NCBI RefSeq assembly: GCF_024662015.1
Contig: NZ_CP102480.1
Coordinates: forward strand, 3,714,501 to 3,778,500
DNA length: 64,000 nucleotides
Direction: 5' to 3'
DNA from: Nisaea acidiphila
GTDB lineage: Bacteria > Pseudomonadota > Alphaproteobacteria > Thalassobaculales > Thalassobaculaceae
The notes beneath the pieces are model-generated. The model was not told where the DNA came from and made no database searches. It saw only the letters and a program-made list of their open reading frames with translations. Within the stretch, counting starts at the first letter, position 1. Each line of letters begins with the position of its first letter. This document shows, one piece after another, positions 9,934-19,698 of this stretch. Made by a program: the position numbers and the translations under genes.

Positions 9934-10599
9934 ATGGCGGTTCTTCGCTACAAGGCAGACTACACGCCCCTCGACGCGGCGACGCTCGATCGCTGGAAAG
10001 CGGTACCGCCGGCGGTCGCCGGAGACTGCATGAACCGGACGAACTGCATGGCCGGGCGGGTCTCGCCGCTGCATCCGGACATGCGGATCGTCGGCCACGC
10101 GCGAACGATTTCCGTGATGGCGGGAGACAATCTCTGTGTCCACGCGGCGATTCCGCTGATGCAGCCGGGCGAGATCATCGTGATCGATGCCGCGGGCAAT
10201 CCGGATGTCGCGATCATCGGCGAGATCCTCGTAACCGCCGCCAAGCACAAGGGCGTCGCCGGATTCGTCATCGACGGAGCGGCGAGGGACGTCGCGGAGC
10301 TGCGGATCGGCGACATGCCGGTATTCGCCTCGGCCTCGGTACCCACTGGACCTCACAAAGGCTTCGGTGGCTCGATCGACGGGCCAATTTCCTGCGGTGG
10401 CGTGCCGGTGCGGACCGGAGATCTGGTTCTGGGCGATGCCGACGGGGTGACAATCGTCCCGTTGCATCAGGCGGCTGCGATCCTTGAGGCGGGCGAGGCA
10501 CATGTCCGCAAGGAGGTCGACATGCTGGCCCAGCTGGCCGCCGGAAAGACCACTGCGGAAATGCTGGGGATCGAGATTCCTGATGTGAATGCGGAATGA
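9934..10599 (+). CDS. RraA-like / HMG aldolase family protein
   Basis: Protein of 221 residues of the RraA/MenG-like fold (PF03737). Some members are 4-hydroxy-4-methyl-2-oxoglutarate / oxaloacetate aldolases and others bind RNase E. The segment GEILVTAAKHKGVAGFVIDG followed by AARD keeps the glycine and the Arg-Asp pair that form the divalent-metal and pyruvate site in the aldolases, so enzymatic activity is more likely than RNase E inhibition. AGGGAGA precedes the ATG. Its position next to a LysE exporter and a complex I subunit does not point to a specific pathway. Confidence 0.88.
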   Translation: MAVLRYKADYTPLDAATLDRWKAVPPAVAGDCMNRTNCMAGRVSPLHPDMRIVGHARTISVMAGDNLCVHAAIPLMQPGEIIVIDAAGNPDVAIIGEILVTAAKHKGVAGFVIDGAARDVAELRIGDMPVFASASVPTGPHKGFGGSIDGPISCGGVPVRTGDLVLGDADGVTIVPLHQAAAILEAGEAHVRKEVDMLAQLAAGKTTAEMLGIEIPDVNAE

Positions 10600-10688
10600 G
10601 CGGGGCGGCGCGACCGACTGGACGTCGCGCCGCAGCAATGACATATTCCGCCATCGTCTTGACGCATGTGACGGGTAGGGCTTGGTCG

Positions 10689-11042
10689 ATGAATATCGGC
10701 ACCGCGATATACACATGGCTGAACGGCCGCGAGGTCGGTGAGGACCGGTTCGGAAACCGCTATTACGAGCACAAGTCCGAGCCCGCTCCCGGATACCGCC
10801 GCAAACGCTGGGTGGTCTACAAGGGCATCGTCGAGGCCTCCAAGGTCCCGGCGGAATGGCACGCTTGGCTGCACTACACCGCCGAGGCGCCGTTGGATAC
10901 GGAGCAGTCTTTCGAATGGCAGAAAGAGCATCTCCCGAACCTGACCGGGACCCGCTACGCATATCGTCCGCCGGGACATGTTCTCGAAGGCGGAAAGCGG
11001 GACCGGGCCACCGGGGATTACGAAGCCTGGACGCCGAACTGA
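10689..11042 (+). CDS. NADH:ubiquinone oxidoreductase accessory subunit NDUFA12
   Basis: Alphaproteobacterial homologue of the mitochondrial complex I accessory subunit NDUFA12 (B17.2), 117 residues. It is expected on the peripheral arm of complex I, where it helps assembly and stability. Family features seen are GREVGEDRFGNRYYE, RRKRWVVYKG and the conserved WHAWLHYTAEAP, with a C-terminal YEAWTPN. The ATG at 10689 is chosen for homology: the open frame extends 31 codons further with non-homologous sequence. It begins the conserved alphaproteobacterial group that continues with mlaD, DUF2155, aat and accCB. Confidence 0.95.
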   Translation: MNIGTAIYTWLNGREVGEDRFGNRYYEHKSEPAPGYRRKRWVVYKGIVEASKVPAEWHAWLHYTAEAPLDTEQSFEWQKEHLPNLTGTRYAYRPPGHVLEGGKRDRATGDYEAWTPN

Positions 11043-11100
11043 TACCATCCGGCGGCCGCTTCTGGACGAGCGGACGTTTTTCCCAACCTACCGAGGGAAT

Positions 11101-11556
11101 ATGAAGCGCAATACGATCGAAACGGTGATGGGCGCTGTTGTGCTGGCGGTTGCCGGCATGTTCATGGCGTTCGCCTATATTTCGGCGGACCTGAACACCA
11201 GCGGCGGATATACGGTCACGGCGAGTTTCAACAAGGTGGCCGGCCTTGCCGTCGGCGGCGACGTGCGCATGAGCGGGATCAAGATCGGCTCGATCGTCAG
11301 CCAGGAACTCGACACCGATACTTTCCTCGCAAAGGTGACGATGAATATCCGTGACGATGTCGCGCTTCCGCTGGACAGCGCGGCGGCGATTTCCAGCGAG
11401 AGTCTCCTCGGCGGGAACTATCTCGAGATCATTCCCGGCGGGGACCCGGACATGATCGAGGATGGAGGCCGGATCGACTTCACGCAGGACCCGGTCGATA
11501 TCGTGCAGCTGATCGGCAAGTTCATCTTCTCGGCCGGAGAGGCCGCGAGCAAATAA
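11101..11556 (+). CDS. mlaD: MlaD, MCE-domain lipid transport protein
   Basis: Periplasmic, membrane-anchored MCE protein of 151 residues, part of the MlaFEDB system that moves phospholipids between the inner and outer membranes. An uncleaved N-terminal anchor (about residues 9-29) is followed by one MCE domain containing FNKVAGLAVGGDVRMSGIKI and ESLLGGNYLEIIPGG. Length is normal for bacterial MlaD. In many alphaproteobacteria mlaD sits apart from mlaEF and next to the NDUFA12 and DUF2155 genes, as here. No mlaE or mlaF is in the window. Confidence 0.95.
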   Translation: MKRNTIETVMGAVVLAVAGMFMAFAYISADLNTSGGYTVTASFNKVAGLAVGGDVRMSGIKIGSIVSQELDTDTFLAKVTMNIRDDVALPLDSAAAISSESLLGGNYLEIIPGGDPDMIEDGGRIDFTQDPVDIVQLIGKFIFSAGEAASK

Positions 11557-11585
11557 GTGGCGGTAGCCCCGCCGGGACCGGCTGA

Positions 11586-12023
11586 ATGAGATTTTCCAGG
11601 ATCGTCATGGCCCTCGGCTTCGGCGCCGGAATGGTGCTGACGTCTCCGGCTGTCGCCCAGACAAGCGCGGAGCCGCGCGAGCCCGCGTGGCTGGAGTTTC
11701 CCATCGCCGTGTTGCAGGGGCTGGACAAAATCACGGCTCGGATTTCGACCTTCGAGATCCCGGTCGATCAGACCGGCCGGTTCGGCACCTTCCTGATCAC
11801 CCCGAGGGCTTGCCGCCAGCGGCCGCCGACCGAGACGCCGGAGAGCGCGGCCTTCATGGAGATCGACGAACAGAAGCCGGACGAAGAGCAGGTCAGGCTC
11901 TTTACCGGCTGGATGTTCGCTTCCAGTCCTGCGCTGAACGCGGTGGAGCACCCGGTCTACGACGTCTGGCTGCTGGATTGTAAGAGTGCTTCGACGAAGG
12001 GCCAGTCGTCGGTTCCCGAATAG
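11586..12023 (+). CDS. DUF2155 exported protein
   Basis: Exported protein of 145 residues with a clear signal peptide (about residues 1-25, ending SPAVAQ) and the DUF2155 (PF09923) domain, including [53 protein letters not shown] and a C-terminal LLDC. The function is unknown. The gene is conserved next to NDUFA12 and mlaD in alphaproteobacteria, which hints at an envelope role. It runs into the convergent aat gene, overlapping its end by 67 bases. Confidence 0.93.
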   Translation: MRFSRIVMALGFGAGMVLTSPAVAQTSAEPREPAWLEFPIAVLQGLDKITARISTFEIPVDQTGRFGTFLITPRACRQRPPTETPESAAFMEIDEQKPDEEQVRLFTGWMFASSPALNAVEHPVYDVWLLDCKSASTKGQSSVPE

Positions 12024-12610
12024 AATTCGGCCGGGGTCTTGAGGGCCTCGGCGAGCATCTCGCGGTAGCGCTCTCGCGGCACTTCGATCGCCCCGAACTG
12101 TTGCAGGTGTTCGGTGATGAACTGGCTGTCCAGCAAGGTGAAGCCCGATGCCTTCAGGCGGGCGACGAGATGGACGAGCGCCACCTTGCTCGCATTGGGC
12201 TCCCGGCTGAACATGCTCTCTCCGAAGAAAGCCGCGCCGAGCGCGACCCCGTAAAGACCGCCGACGAGCCGGTCGTCGCGCCAGCATTCGACGCTGTGCC
12301 CGTAGCCCATTTCGTGCAGAGAAAGATAAAGCCGGAAGATCTCGTCGTTGATCCAGGTATCCGGACGCTCCAGCCGCCGTTCGGCGCAGCCTTCGAGCAC
12401 GGCCTTGAAATCTGTATCGGAGCGGATCTCGAAGCGCCGGCGCCGGACTTCCTTGCGCAGACTGCGGGAAACATGGAACGCATCGAGCGGGAGAATCCCG
12501 CGTTTCTCTGGGTCGACGAAAAAGGTGCGGTTGTCGTCACGGCTTTCCGCCATCGGGAAAACGCCGATGGCGTAGGCCTGTAGCAGCAATTCCGGCCGCA
12601 ATTGCGACAT
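11957..12610 (-). CDS. aat: leucyl/phenylalanyl-tRNA--protein transferase
   Basis: Adds Leu or Phe from aminoacyl-tRNA to proteins with N-terminal Arg or Lys, marking them for ClpS/ClpAP degradation (N-end rule). The 217 residues carry family signatures: [79 protein letters not shown] and [15 protein letters not shown]. Length is typical. The 3' end overlaps the convergent DUF2155 gene. It is transcribed in the same direction as accC, 53 bases downstream of it. Confidence 0.97.
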   Translation of the reverse strand: MSQLRPELLLQAYAIGVFPMAESRDDNRTFFVDPEKRGILPLDAFHVSRSLRKEVRRRRFEIRSDTDFKAVLEGCAERRLERPDTWINDEIFRLYLSLHEMGYGHSVECWRDDRLVGGLYGVALGAAFFGESMFSREPNASKVALVHLVARLKASGFTLLDSQFITEHLQQFGAIEVPRERYREMLAEALKTPAEFYSGTDDWPFVEALLQSSSQTS

Positions 12611-12663
12611 CTGGCCAGCGCCTCCTCACCGTCCTTGCGGACGCTCGACCAACCAGGACATCC

Positions 12664-14004
12664 CTAGTCGGCGAGGAATACCTTCTCCAGCCAGTGTATG
12701 TCGTATTCGCCGTTGATGAAATCGGGCGCTTTCGAGAGATCGAGATGCAGCGGCACCGTGGTCTCCACATTGGCGATCACGATTTCCTCCAAAGCCCTGC
12801 GCAGCCGCAGCAAACATTCGTTCCGGTTGCTGCCGTGCACGATCAGCTTGGCGACCAGGCTGTCGTAATAGGGCGGGATCTGATAGCCGGCATAGAGCGC
12901 CGAATCGACGCGCACGCCGAGACCGCCGGGCGCGTGATAGTCCGTGACCTTGCCAGGGGACGGCAGGAACGTGCGCGCATTCTCGGCATTGATCCGGCAC
13001 TCGATCGAATGGCCGTTCAGCGCGATGTCCTCCTGCTTGAAGGAGAGCGGTGCACCGGAGGCGATCTGGATCTGTTCGCGGACGAGGTCGATGCCGGTGA
13101 TCATCTCGGTGATCGGATGCTCAACCTGCAGGCGGGTGTTCATCTCGATGAAGAAGAACTCGCCGTTCTCGTAAAGAAATTCGAGCGTGCCGAGGCTGCG
13201 GTAATTCATTTTGGCGCAGGCACTGGCCGCGATCTCGCCGATCTTCGCCCTAGCGACAGCATTGAGCGCCGGCGAGGGCGCCTCCTCCAGCACCTTCTGG
13301 TGGCGCCGTTGAAGCGAGCAGTCGCGTTCTCCGAGATGCACGACATGGCCTTTGCCATCGCCGACGATCTGCACCTCGATGTGGCGCGGCTTCGCGAGAT
13401 AGCGCTCCATATAGACTTCGTCATTGCCGAAGGCCGCACCGGCCTCGCGCCGGGCCATGGTATAGGCCTCGGCGACCTCGTCGGGATTGTGTGCGATCTT
13501 CATGCCGCGCCCGCCGCCGCCGGCTGTGGCCTTGATCAGCACTGGATAACCGATCTCCTCCGCATTCGCCCGCGCGGCCTCGACCGATTCGACCGGGCCG
13601 TCCGAGCCGGGTACGCAGGGAATGCCGAGCGCTTTCACCGTGCGCTTGGCGATGATCTTGTCGCCCATGTCGCGGATATGCTGCGGTGAAGGACCGATGA
13701 AGACGAAGCCGTGCGCTTCGACGATTTCGGCGAAATCGGCGTTCTCGGAAAGGAAGCCGACACCAGGGTGGATGGCGTCCGCGCCGGTCACGGTCGCGGC
13801 CGAGAGAATGGCCGGAATATTAAGGTAGCTGTCCTTTGAGGCGGGCGGGCCGATACAGACGCTCTCGTCCGCAAGGCGTACATGCATCGCATCCGCGTCG
13901 GCGGTCGAATGGACGGCGACGGTACGGATTCCCATCTCGCGGCAGGCGCGATGAATGCGCAGGGCCACGTCGCCGCGGTTGGCGATGAGGACTTTTTCGA
14001 ACAT
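12664..14004 (-). CDS. accC: acetyl-CoA carboxylase, biotin carboxylase subunit
   Basis: ATP-dependent carboxylation of biotin on AccB, the first half-reaction of malonyl-CoA formation for fatty acid synthesis. The 446-residue length is standard. Domains in order are the N-terminal domain (MFEKVLIANRGDVALRIHRA), the ATP-grasp core with glycine loop KATAGGGGRGMKIA, the catalytic segment FIEMNTRLQVEHPITEMITG, and the C-terminal domain. It lies 15 bases downstream of accB in the same operon. Confidence 0.98.
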   Translation of the reverse strand: MFEKVLIANRGDVALRIHRACREMGIRTVAVHSTADADAMHVRLADESVCIGPPASKDSYLNIPAILSAATVTGADAIHPGVGFLSENADFAEIVEAHGFVFIGPSPQHIRDMGDKIIAKRTVKALGIPCVPGSDGPVESVEAARANAEEIGYPVLIKATAGGGGRGMKIAHNPDEVAEAYTMARREAGAAFGNDEVYMERYLAKPRHIEVQIVGDGKGHVVHLGERDCSLQRRHQKVLEEAPSPALNAVARAKIGEIAASACAKMNYRSLGTLEFLYENGEFFFIEMNTRLQVEHPITEMITGIDLVREQIQIASGAPLSFKQEDIALNGHSIECRINAENARTFLPSPGKVTDYHAPGGLGVRVDSALYAGYQIPPYYDSLVAKLIVHGSNRNECLLRLRRALEEIVIANVETTVPLHLDLSKAPDFINGEYDIHWLEKVFLAD

Positions 14005-14019
14005 TCCGGTTCCGGCCTC

Positions 14020-14469
14020 TTACTCGATGACGATCAGAGGCTCGCCGAATTCCACCGGCTGCGCATTCTGGATGAGGATTTCCTTCACCGTTCCGGCGCG
14101 CGGCGCGGGAATTGGGTTCATCACTTTCATGGCCTCGACAATCATCAGCGTCTGGCCCTCGCTCACTTTTGAGCCGACGGAGACGAAAGGCGCGGAATCG
14201 GGATCCGGGCCGAGATATGCGGTCCCGACCATCGGGGATTTGACGGCGTTGGCATTATCGACCGCGGCGGGTGCCACGCTGTCGGCGGAAGCGGCGGTAG
14301 CCGGGGCCGGCGCTGGCGCTGGCGCCATAGCCGCGACCTGCGGCGCGGCGGCCGGGCGGGCGACGCGGATGCGCCAGTCGTCGGTCGCGTATTCCAGCTC
14401 TCCGAGGCCGGTTTCATCCAGCAGCTTCGCGAGCTTCTTCACCAGTTTGCTATCAATGTCGTGCGACAA
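14020..14469 (-). CDS. accB: acetyl-CoA carboxylase, biotin carboxyl carrier protein
   Basis: Carrier subunit of 149 residues. The C-terminal biotinyl domain has the lysine in EAMKVMNPI that is biotinylated by BirA. The middle is a long Ala/Pro-rich flexible linker (about residues 40-75), which lets the biotin arm reach both active sites. The N-terminal helix reads [20 protein letters not shown]. It is followed by accC and preceded by aroQ on the same strand, the usual alphaproteobacterial order. Confidence 0.97.
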   Translation of the reverse strand: MSHDIDSKLVKKLAKLLDETGLGELEYATDDWRIRVARPAAAPQVAAMAPAPAPAPATAASADSVAPAAVDNANAVKSPMVGTAYLGPDPDSAPFVSVGSKVSEGQTLMIVEAMKVMNPIPAPRAGTVKEILIQNAQPVEFGEPLIVIE

Positions 14470-14487
14470 CGGGGTCTCCGGGTTCGT

Positions 14488-14937
14488 TCAATTTCGGTCG
14501 AGAAGCCGCGCCATGGCGTCGAGCGCGAGGGTATAGCCCTGGCTGCCGAGACCGACAATGATCCCTTCGGCGACGGCGGAAATGTAGGAATGATGCCGGA
14601 ATTCTTCGCGGCGATGGATGTTCGATAGATGAACCTCGATCACCGGCAGCTCGGCCACGCGCAAGGCGTCGTGGATCGCGACAGAGGTGTGCGTGTAGGC
14701 GCCTGCATTGATGATGATCCCGGCCGCGTTGTCGCGGGCCTGCTGGATGATCGTCACCATCTCGCCTTCGAAATTCGATTGCCGGAAATCCACCGACAGA
14801 TCGAGCGCCGCGGCATGTTCGGCACACATCGCCTCGATATCGTCGAGCGTCTCAGCCCCGTAAACCTCCGGCTCGCGGGTGCCGAGCATGTTCAGATTTG
14901 GACCGTTCAGTATAAGGATTTCCGGGCGTTCGGACAC
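14488..14937 (-). CDS. aroQ: type II 3-dehydroquinate dehydratase
   Basis: Shikimate pathway enzyme converting 3-dehydroquinate to 3-dehydroshikimate. Active-site segments are [17 protein letters not shown] (lid loop with catalytic Arg and Tyr), [28 protein letters not shown] (catalytic His region) and [17 protein letters not shown]. The GTG at 14937 ([10 protein letters not shown]) gives 149 residues, the family norm, and has AGGCGAG upstream. An ATG at 15063 in the same frame would add 42 residues without homology, so I prefer the shorter form. It begins the aroQ-accB-accC group. Confidence 0.93.
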   Translation of the reverse strand: MSERPEILILNGPNLNMLGTREPEVYGAETLDDIEAMCAEHAAALDLSVDFRQSNFEGEMVTIIQQARDNAAGIIINAGAYTHTSVAIHDALRVAELPVIEVHLSNIHRREEFRHHSYISAVAEGIIVGLGSQGYTLALDAMARLLDRN

Positions 14938-15017
14938 GTTGCTCGCCTGCTTTTCAGTTTCGAGCGTTATATCACGCGGACTCCATGACGCAATCGGAAC
15001 CGAAAACGCTGTCGGCG

Positions 15018-15584
15018 TTAATATTCGAACTCGATCGAGTACATGGTCAGAGCGGGGCTGCAAACCTTGAGGCGCTTGCCGTCAAGAGAGTAGGAGGCCT
15101 CATGGGAACGGGCCGATTGCCGATCCGTTCCGAGCATGGAGCCGGTGATTTTCGTGCAGCCAAGAATCGTATCCGGGCATCCGGATTCGCTCGCGAAGGG
15201 AAGGAACAGGCGTTGAACCAGGACATGACGGCGATCATGCAGTGTTTGCGGAGCGATCGTATGGAGCAAGCTTCCTGCGGCGAGACACCGGTCAAGGCGT
15301 GAGCGCAGTAATTGTGCCGTTGGTTCTGGGAGTACTTCTTTGAGGAGGTGTCCGCGCAAGCCCTTGCCGTAGAGCGTGTTTACGGCCTCGCCGACGAGGC
15401 GGTACCGGTAGCATTCCGCATCCCGCGCTTTCTCGCAGAGCCAGACGAATGGCAACGCCGATCCGAGTTCGAGCGGTTCGATCGCCTTTCGCGACGGAAT
15501 GCCGCCGTCTTTGCGCCATGCAAACCAGCGCTCGACGAGCATGCTCAATGTCGCGTCAGTAACATCTTCCAGAATCTGGTTCAT
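15018..15584 (-). CDS. PAS_5 (DUF1457) domain protein
   Basis: Protein of 188 residues matching the alphaproteobacterial PAS_5 / DUF1457 family (PF07310), small single-domain PAS-like proteins of unknown signal. Seen features are an N-terminal helix with [20 protein letters not shown], then the domain core [30 protein letters not shown] (split across strands of the fold) and QRLFLPFA. No output domain is attached. A good ribosome site (TTAGGAAC) precedes the ATG. It lies between aroQ and a MarR regulator on the same strand but is probably independent. Confidence 0.82.
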   Translation of the reverse strand: MNQILEDVTDATLSMLVERWFAWRKDGGIPSRKAIEPLELGSALPFVWLCEKARDAECYRYRLVGEAVNTLYGKGLRGHLLKEVLPEPTAQLLRSRLDRCLAAGSLLHTIAPQTLHDRRHVLVQRLFLPFASESGCPDTILGCTKITGSMLGTDRQSARSHEASYSLDGKRLKVCSPALTMYSIEFEY

Positions 15585-15726
15585 GTTCCTAACAATATCC
15601 GCTGCCGACCGGTCTTTCGTTGCGGCAGGAAGACTTTACCTTCATCTCCGATACCATGACGCAATGGTTGTGACAACAAATCCACTGCGGGTGAAGCGCG
15701 AAATTGAACCTATTGTGTGTCAATGC

Positions 15727-16236
15727 TCACAAAACAGGCTTTGAAGTCATATCAACAGCGCGTTTTGTCAATTTTTCCAACAATTTTATTAAATCGTCCC
15801 TTTCATTTTCGGAAAGGGCGGACTGAAGAAATGCTTCGCGTTCAAGTGCCATCGGCACGATATGGTTGTAAATATTCAGCCCGCTCGGAGAAAGGGAGAG
15901 TGTCGTACGGCGGCGGTCTGCCGGGTCCGTACGGCGTTCGATATGACCGGCATCGGACAGCTTTGCCGCCGCCCGGCTCACCTGAACCTTGTCCATGGCC
16001 GCCCGTCCGCGAATGTCATTCGCTGTCATCGGCCCGCCGCTACCGAGGATTGCCACGATACGCCATTCGGGAATGCTGATATCGAATTCAGCCGTGTAGA
16101 GCCGCTGGATACTCCGCGAGACCAGAGACGACAGCAGTGCGAGCCGATAGGGCAGGAACTCCTCGAGCGCGAAGTTCTGAGGGGCATTTTTCGCATGACC
16201 CGGGGGAACCCCGTCTTTGCTTCCTTGACTCTTCAC
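15727..16236 (-). CDS. MarR-family transcriptional regulator
   Basis: Winged helix-turn-helix repressor of 169 residues. The family core is clear: SIPEWRIVAILGSGGPMTANDI, recognition helix region MDKVQVSRAAAKLSDAGHIE, and wing RRTDPADRRRTTLSLSPSG. It starts with GTG at 16236 with GAGAAG upstream. It is divergent from hppD, and an inverted repeat lies 14 bases before its start codon, so it most likely controls itself and hppD. The effector may be an aromatic acid such as 4-hydroxyphenylpyruvate or homogentisate, which is inference from the neighbour. Confidence 0.92.
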   Translation of the reverse strand: MKSQGSKDGVPPGHAKNAPQNFALEEFLPYRLALLSSLVSRSIQRLYTAEFDISIPEWRIVAILGSGGPMTANDIRGRAAMDKVQVSRAAAKLSDAGHIERRTDPADRRRTTLSLSPSGLNIYNHIVPMALEREAFLQSALSENERDDLIKLLEKLTKRAVDMTSKPVL

Positions 16237-16249
16237 GGTCTTCTCGCAA

Positions 16250-16269
16250 TTAGTTTCATGTGTAACTAA
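16250..16269. promoter_or_regulatory. MarR-type operator between the regulator and hppD
   Basis: Inverted repeat TTAGTT-N8-AACTAA with perfect six-base arms lies in the intergenic region shared by the MarR gene and hppD. Size, symmetry and place fit a MarR dimer site. Confidence 0.55.
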
Positions 16270-16349
16270 ATGATATCGACGCCCAGACGTTCAGCGCTTG
16301 CCAGACCCATGTCAAGACGAGCGGAGGGGGCCAATCTGGAGGAATGAGA

Positions 16350-17441
16350 ATGGCTTCGAAGACGCTTCCCCCAATACCCGGCGGATCGGCCGAGAACCCG
16401 ATGGCAACGGACGGCTTCGAGTTCGTCGAATATACCGCCCCGGACCCCGTGCTGCTGACGGAGTTGTTCCGCTCCCTCGGTTTCGCCGCTGTTGCGCGGC
16501 ATCGTTCGAAGGATGTGACGCTGTTCCGCCAGGGCGGGGTCAATTTCATCGTGAATGCGGAGCCCGACAGTTTCGCCCAGTCCTTTGCCAAGGTGCATGG
16601 GCCATCCTGCTGCGCCATCGCTTTCCGCGTGAAGGACGCCGCGGCCGCTTACGAGCGGGCCGTGAAGCTCGGCGCCAAGCCGTTCGAAGGCAAGGTGGGG
16701 CCGATGGAACTGAACATCCCGGCCATCCACGGGATCGGCGACAGCCTGATCTATCTGGTCGATCGCTATGGAGCGCAATCGATCTACGATGTCGATTTCG
16801 TGCCGATCCCCGGCGTCGATCAGGAGCCTGCCGGGGCCGGCTTCTCGCTGGTCGATCATCTGACCCACAATGTGCATCGCGGACGCATGGAAACCTGGGC
16901 CGGGTTCTACGAGAAGCTCTTTAATTTCAGAGAGATCCGTTACTTCGACATTGAAGGCAAGCTGACCGGACTAAGGTCGAAGGCGATGACCAGTCCCTGC
17001 GGCAAGATCCGCATCCCGATCAACGAGTCTGCAGACGACAAATCGCAGATCGAAGAGTATCTCCATGCCTACAAGGGAGAAGGGATCCAGCATATCGCGT
17101 TGGCGACCGATGACATTTTCGCCAGCGTCGAAAGTCTGAAGGCGGCCGGAACCCGGTTCATGGATCCGCCACCGGCGACTTATTATGAGATGCTGGAGGA
17201 CAGGCTGCCGGGCCATGGGGAGGATGTCGCACGTCTCAAGGAACATGGGATACTGGTCGACGGCGCACCGACCGACGATGGCGGACTGCTCCTGCAGATC
17301 TTTACGGGGACAGTGATCGGTCCGATTTTCTTCGAGCTTATCCAGCGCAAGGGCGACGAAGGCTTCGGGGAAGGCAATTTCAAGGCGCTCTTCGAGTCGA
17401 TCGAACAGGATCAGGTCAAACGCGGCGTTCTCGGTTCCTGA
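16350..17441 (+). CDS. hppD: 4-hydroxyphenylpyruvate dioxygenase
   Basis: Non-heme iron dioxygenase converting 4-hydroxyphenylpyruvate to homogentisate in tyrosine degradation. The 363-residue protein has two vicinal-oxygen-chelate halves. The three iron ligands are all present in the C-terminal half: His in VDHLTHNV, His in GIQHIALAT and Glu in FFELIQRKG. The C-terminal gating helix [15 protein letters not shown] is also typical. Of two in-frame ATGs, the one at 16350 is chosen because GGAGG at 16338-16342 is seven bases away. It is divergent from a MarR gene. The later homogentisate genes are not in the window. Confidence 0.97.
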   Translation: MASKTLPPIPGGSAENPMATDGFEFVEYTAPDPVLLTELFRSLGFAAVARHRSKDVTLFRQGGVNFIVNAEPDSFAQSFAKVHGPSCCAIAFRVKDAAAAYERAVKLGAKPFEGKVGPMELNIPAIHGIGDSLIYLVDRYGAQSIYDVDFVPIPGVDQEPAGAGFSLVDHLTHNVHRGRMETWAGFYEKLFNFREIRYFDIEGKLTGLRSKAMTSPCGKIRIPINESADDKSQIEEYLHAYKGEGIQHIALATDDIFASVESLKAAGTRFMDPPPATYYEMLEDRLPGHGEDVARLKEHGILVDGAPTDDGGLLLQIFTGTVIGPIFFELIQRKGDEGFGEGNFKALFESIEQDQVKRGVLGS

Positions 17442-17587
17442 TAAACTCACCGCTTGACCGGAGCGGGGTTTCCGATATGGGTGTCTAAATAGCGTATGCA
17501 GCGAAAGAGATGCGCGCGACATCTTTCCGAGGATTCCATGCCCGTCATTTTTGATCTTAGCGTGCCGGCCGTGGCGGCTGTCGTCTG

Positions 17588-18841
17588 ATGGCGGATGCCG
17601 CGACGGCCGGTACGCGCCGGGCCGCAACTCGGGTTTTCATAATTCTCTGCAGCTTTCTGACGCTGGTCCAGATTAACCGGGTTGGCGGCGGCGTGATCGC
17701 AAACGGCCTGATCGATCAGCGCGGAATATCGCCGGCTGCACTCGGCGGCATCATCGGCGCCATGTCGCTTGCGGCGGCGGCCGTGCAGATACCGATGGGT
17801 GTGCTCTTCGACCGTTATGGCGCGCGTATCACCACCTCAGTGCTGAGCCTGATCGCGGTTGGCGGGATCATCGTCTTTGCCGTTGCGGAGACGGCAACGG
17901 CTCTTACTGGCGGGCGCATACTGATCGGGATCGGCCATGCCGGAGCCGTTACGACGGTTTATCTGATTGTCCTCGGCTGGACACCGCCTGACCGGGTGGC
18001 CACGATTTCGGCACGGATGATCGCCATTTCGGGGGCGCTCAGCGGTACGTTGGCCACGGCGCCGCTCGCTATCATGCTGCAGTCCGTCGGCTTTACTCAA
18101 AGCTTCCTCACGCTTGCGGCCGCGATCCTGATCATGACGGCGCTCATCTATTTCTGCGTGCGCGACCACCCGCCCGGCATTGAACGGCCGGAGCGGCCTC
18201 CCGAGAAGCTTACGACGGCCTTCACGGCGATTCTGACCATGATGCGGAATCCGGACATCCGGGGCACCCTGATCATGGCGAGTTGTTTCGCTGCGCCATT
18301 CGCGACGATCGGCGGGCTTTGGGCGGGGCCTTACCTGCGAGAGGTCCACGGGCTTAGTCAAACTCATGCCGGATACGTGCTGCTGGCGATGGTGCTGGTG
18401 CACAATGCCGGCACCCTGGGGTTCGGGCCGCTCGATCGGATGTTCAATTCCCGAAAGAAAGTGGTGCTCGCCAGTTGCGCGGCGATGATCGTGACCTTGG
18501 GCGTTCTTGCGATTCTGCCCAACCCGCCCCTCTGGCTCGCGCTCGTTTTTCTGCTGCTTTTCTGCGTGACCGCGCCGTTCTTCGTCGTGCTGGCCGCGCA
18601 TTGCCGGGGCTTCGTACCGGATCATCATGCGGGGAGGGCAATTACCGGCATGAGTCTTGTCGGTGTCGGGACGATCTTTCTGATCCAGTGGGTCACCGGC
18701 TTTATTGTCGATTTTGCAGCCGAAGAAGCGGAGACTGCCTACAGATTGGTCTTTGCGACCGTCGCGGGACTGGTTCTGATTGCGGCGCTGTTCTACGCCC
18801 GGGTCCGGGATATTCCACCCTTGCCGCCGGGCGGAAGCTGA
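17588..18841 (+). CDS. MFS transporter
   Basis: Inner-membrane transporter of 417 residues with about 12 hydrophobic segments in the 6+6 arrangement of the major facilitator superfamily. The conserved loop between the second and third segments reads GVLFDRYGARITT, a good match to the MFS A-motif. The middle cytoplasmic loop (about residues 195-220) is charged. The substrate is unknown. It stands 146 bases downstream of hppD on the same strand, so uptake or export of an aromatic acid is possible but not shown. It converges on the DsbA-like gene with a single base between stops. Confidence 0.9.
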   Translation: MADAATAGTRRAATRVFIILCSFLTLVQINRVGGGVIANGLIDQRGISPAALGGIIGAMSLAAAAVQIPMGVLFDRYGARITTSVLSLIAVGGIIVFAVAETATALTGGRILIGIGHAGAVTTVYLIVLGWTPPDRVATISARMIAISGALSGTLATAPLAIMLQSVGFTQSFLTLAAAILIMTALIYFCVRDHPPGIERPERPPEKLTTAFTAILTMMRNPDIRGTLIMASCFAAPFATIGGLWAGPYLREVHGLSQTHAGYVLLAMVLVHNAGTLGFGPLDRMFNSRKKVVLASCAAMIVTLGVLAILPNPPLWLALVFLLLFCVTAPFFVVLAAHCRGFVPDHHAGRAITGMSLVGVGTIFLIQWVTGFIVDFAAEEAETAYRLVFATVAGLVLIAALFYARVRDIPPLPPGGS

Positions 18842-18842
18842 C

Positions 18843-19610
18843 TCAGCCTTTGCGGGCCGCCTCGATCTGCTCCACCAAGGTATCTAGGCTCACCGCTCCC
18901 GGCAGTATCTCGTCGCCAATGATGAAGGCGGGGGTTCCATTTATGCCAATGGAACGGGCGAGCAATGTTGCCTCGCGGATGGTTTTCTCCGTCTCCGGCG
19001 CGTTCATATCCGCCTTGAGCTTGTCGAGATCGAGGCCGACCTCGCGCGCTGTCTGAAACACGGCCGCATCGCTCAACTTGCCGCGATACCCCATCAGCGC
19101 GACGTGGAACTCACGATAGGCCCCTTGGTTGCGGGCGGCGACGGACGCCCGGGCCGCCGTGACGGAGGCGGGGCCGAGGATCGGGAACTCCTTCATCACC
19201 CAACGGACGTTCGGATCCTGCTTCAGGAGTTGGATGACGGGCGCGACCATGCGTTTGCAATAGCCGCACTGGTAATCGAAAAACTCAACCACCGTCACGT
19301 CTCCGTCCGGATTGCCCAGGACCGGATCGTTCGGATTGGCGGTGATTTCCGCTTGCAGTTGGGACAGGGCGAGACGTTGACGCTGCTTTTCTTCCGCTTC
19401 CTGACGTTGCTGGAAGGCGTTCAGCGACTCCAGGATTACTTCGGGGTTTTTCAGAATGTAATCGCGAATGGCGGCGTCCAGCGCCTCCTTTTGCGTATCG
19501 GAGAATGGCTCGGCGGCGATCGCCGGGCTCGCGCCGAGCGCAAATGCGATACCGGCGGCGGCAGTCAGTTGGCTCAAGGGCCTCAAAGCGGAGCGGTGCA
19601 GGAGGGGCAT
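18843..19610 (-). CDS. periplasmic DsbA-family thiol oxidoreductase (Com1-like)
   Basis: Exported thioredoxin-fold protein of 255 residues. It has a signal peptide (about 1-33, ending SPAIAA), a helical N-terminal extension rich in Glu and Gln (DAAIRDYILKNPEVILESLN, about 45-90), and a DsbA-like domain with active site FFDYQCGYCKR. The cis-proline loop is GINGTPAFIIG. This layout is that of the Com1/BdbD-like proteins of alphaproteobacteria, which form or isomerise disulfides in the periplasm. The start at 19610 is chosen for the signal peptide; the longer frame is not protein-like. It lies downstream of the M48 protease gene on the same strand. Confidence 0.93.
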   Translation of the reverse strand: MPLLHRSALRPLSQLTAAAGIAFALGASPAIAAEPFSDTQKEALDAAIRDYILKNPEVILESLNAFQQRQEAEEKQRQRLALSQLQAEITANPNDPVLGNPDGDVTVVEFFDYQCGYCKRMVAPVIQLLKQDPNVRWVMKEFPILGPASVTAARASVAARNQGAYREFHVALMGYRGKLSDAAVFQTAREVGLDLDKLKADMNAPETEKTIREATLLARSIGINGTPAFIIGDEILPGAVSLDTLVEQIEAARKG

Positions 19611-19698
19611 GTGCCGTGCCTTTCCGGTTCGGATGTCGGGCGCGGACTTTGGGCCGGAAGCGGCCGGTACGCAACCCACGTTCGCGTTATGCGCGGTG

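Noticed and set aside
17442-17480. Possible terminator after hppD (CCGCT...AGCGG followed by GGTTT)
   Set aside because: Only a five-pair stem and no T-run, so not enough for a call.
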